From contig JAPLON010000049.1 in the NCBI GenBank assembly GCA_026400695.1, positions 1 through 5,879 on the forward strand: a stretch of 5,879 nucleotides of DNA, in the 5' to 3' direction. Both the position numbers and the translations under genes were made by a program. Shown piece after piece: positions 5,067 to 5,879 of the stretch (positions are counted from its first letter, which is position 1; each line of letters opens with the position of its first letter). The DNA is from Pseudomonadota bacterium (lineage in GTDB: Bacteria > Pseudomonadota > Alphaproteobacteria > Paracaedibacterales > CAITNM01). The notes beneath the pieces were generated by a model. That model was not told where the DNA came from and searched no databases. It worked only from the letters and a program-made list of their open reading frames with translations.

Positions 5067-5756
5067 ATGGGCTCATTCTTAAAAACAATACTTAATAAAA
5101 TTTTACGCCAAGAACAAACCCAAGCAGTTATTGCTTACGTAGCCTACCTTTATATAAAAATTGTTTACAAAACCGGCACATGGGAATTTAAAAACAGTGA
5201 AATTATTGATGAGTACATTCATCAAAAAAAACCCATAATTATTGCGTTTTGGCACGGTCATTTATTAATGATGAAGTGCGCTTGGCAAAGATCTATTCCA
5301 TTTAACATGCTAATTTCCAACCATCGTGATGGCAAATTGATATCACGAATTACAAAAAATTTTGGGATATCTGTTACCAGTGGATCTACCGATCGACAAG
5401 GTTTTGCTGCCGCACGCCAGCTTATTGCAAAGCTCCGACAAGGTGAAGTAATTGGAATAACCCCAGATGGCCCTCGCGGCCCCCGTGAACAAGTTTCTGA
5501 CGGCATTTTGCAATTGGCACGCCTTGCCAAAGCTGACATTATTCCAGTGGCCTACAGCTGTACCAATATGCGCATACTAAGTACTTGGGATCGATTTCGC
5601 CTAGCCTTACCTTTTAGCAATGGAGTATTTGTAGCTGGCACCCCAGTTTCTTATGCCCAAGACATTGAACAAATGCGTACTAATTTGCAACAAGCTTTGG
5701 ATGAAACCGTTAAAAAAGCAGACGGATCATTTCAAAGCAATTCTAATTTTAAATGA
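5067..5756 (+). CDS. DUF374-family lysophospholipid/lipid A acyltransferase (LpxJ-like)
   Basis: A membrane-associated acyltransferase that transfers a fatty acyl chain to a lipid acceptor on the cytoplasmic face of the inner membrane. Conserved DUF374 blocks are present in order: FWHGHLLMM (61-69), SNHRDGKLISRI (84-95), TPDGPRGPR (132-140) and WDRFRLALPF (174-183). His63 or His86 with Asp88 are the likely catalytic residues. The 229-aa length is normal for the family. LpxJ, a lipid A secondary acyltransferase, belongs to DUF374 and has been proposed in Rickettsia, so a role in late lipid A acylation is plausible, but generic phospholipid acylation cannot be excluded. ATG 5067 is the only usable start: the frame has a stop at 5028-5030 and no ATG, GTG or TTG between. 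The start has no adjacent ribosome binding site. In many alphaproteobacteria this gene lies near waaA; the window ends too soon to tell. Confidence 0.9.
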   Translation: MGSFLKTILNKILRQEQTQAVIAYVAYLYIKIVYKTGTWEFKNSEIIDEYIHQKKPIIIAFWHGHLLMMKCAWQRSIPFNMLISNHRDGKLISRITKNFGISVTSGSTDRQGFAAARQLIAKLRQGEVIGITPDGPRGPREQVSDGILQLARLAKADIIPVAYSCTNMRILSTWDRFRLALPFSNGVFVAGTPVSYAQDIEQMRTNLQQALDETVKKADGSFQSNSNFK

Positions 5757-5879
5757 GATTACTAAAATTTACGAAGATTGGAATTTGCATCTTGCTTGGG
5801 GCCCACCTGCCCCAGAAAAAGTGACAACAGCCCACCCCAGCCGCCACCTCAAACATAATCCTGCCTTAGTCTTAAAATC
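5701..5879 (+). CDS. Possible start of a downstream gene, cut by window edge
   Basis: In the frame offset from the acyltransferase, an ORF opens at ATG 5701 and stays open to the window end, giving about 59 codons beginning MKPLKKQTDHFKAIL and containing KIYEDWNLHLAWGPPAPEK. It overlaps the last 56 bp of the acyltransferase, and an in-frame ATG also exists at 5653, so the start is unsure. No ribosome binding site is visible. The product is not recognised. The stretch after 5780 is about half G+C by eye, unlike the rest. It could be a real gene, a chance open frame, or a non-coding segment. Confidence 0.3.
   Translation, partial: MKPLKKQTDHFKAILILNEITKIYEDWNLHLAWGPPAPEKVTTAHPSRHLKHNPALVLK

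Noticed and set aside
5258..5539. Minus-strand ORF of 93 codons
   Set aside because: Antisense to the conserved DUF374 motifs of the acyltransferase.
5753..5824. 23-codon ORF with ATGA overlap to the acyltransferase stop, peptide start MRLLKFTKIGICILLGA
   Set aside because: The overlap and hydrophobic core look like a coupled signal peptide, but TGA closes it after 23 codons and no homology can be claimed; a frameshifted gene start remains possible.
5771..5879. Minus-strand open frame entering from the right edge
   Set aside because: Its residues are low in informative content and the opposite + frame reads more like protein; it cannot be decided without more sequence.

Overview
The window is AT-rich and carries six convincing genes, all on the + strand, plus the possible start of a seventh at the right edge. 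The S20 protein begins MANH..AKKA.RQT.RRT, which resembles S20 of Rickettsia and its relatives. With the AT-rich composition, an MHS/ProP-like MFS transporter, an aromatic amino acid permease and a DUF374-type acyltransferase, this points to a host-associated alphaproteobacterium (Rickettsiales or Holosporales). That assignment is inferred from remembered family features, not from a search.

Layout. Positions 1-1091 hold the 3' part of an MFS transporter whose true start lies left of the window. rpsT (1206-1487) appears to be its own transcription unit, with a good sigma70-type promoter at 1147-1175 and a clear intrinsic terminator at 1524-1551. An aromatic amino acid permease (1664-2932) follows a 176-bp gap containing a 13-bp perfect palindrome and a tandem decamer. 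A cysteine-free MerR-family regulator (3017-3574) comes next. After it a near-consensus promoter (3651-3679), with a perfect 17-bp palindrome lying over its -10 box, precedes an exported class I SAM-dependent methyltransferase (3728-4900). A structured 166-bp gap then leads to a DUF374/LpxJ-like lysophospholipid or lipid A acyltransferase (5067-5756). The last ~120 bp are clearly richer in G+C and hold an open frame running off the edge.

How the genes may work together. The two transporters fit a nutrient-scavenging intracellular or host-dependent bacterium, and the acyltransferase belongs to envelope lipid synthesis. The most unusual part is the MerR gene followed by a methyltransferase with a Sec signal peptide. 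SAM is not normally available outside the cytoplasm, so an exported SAM enzyme suggests action inside a host cell, or a novel role. The palindrome on its promoter, next to a regulator gene, makes a plausible regulator-target pair, but nothing here proves that this MerR binds it.

No tRNA, CRISPR array, insertion sequence, phage gene or stretch over 300 bp without a gene was seen.
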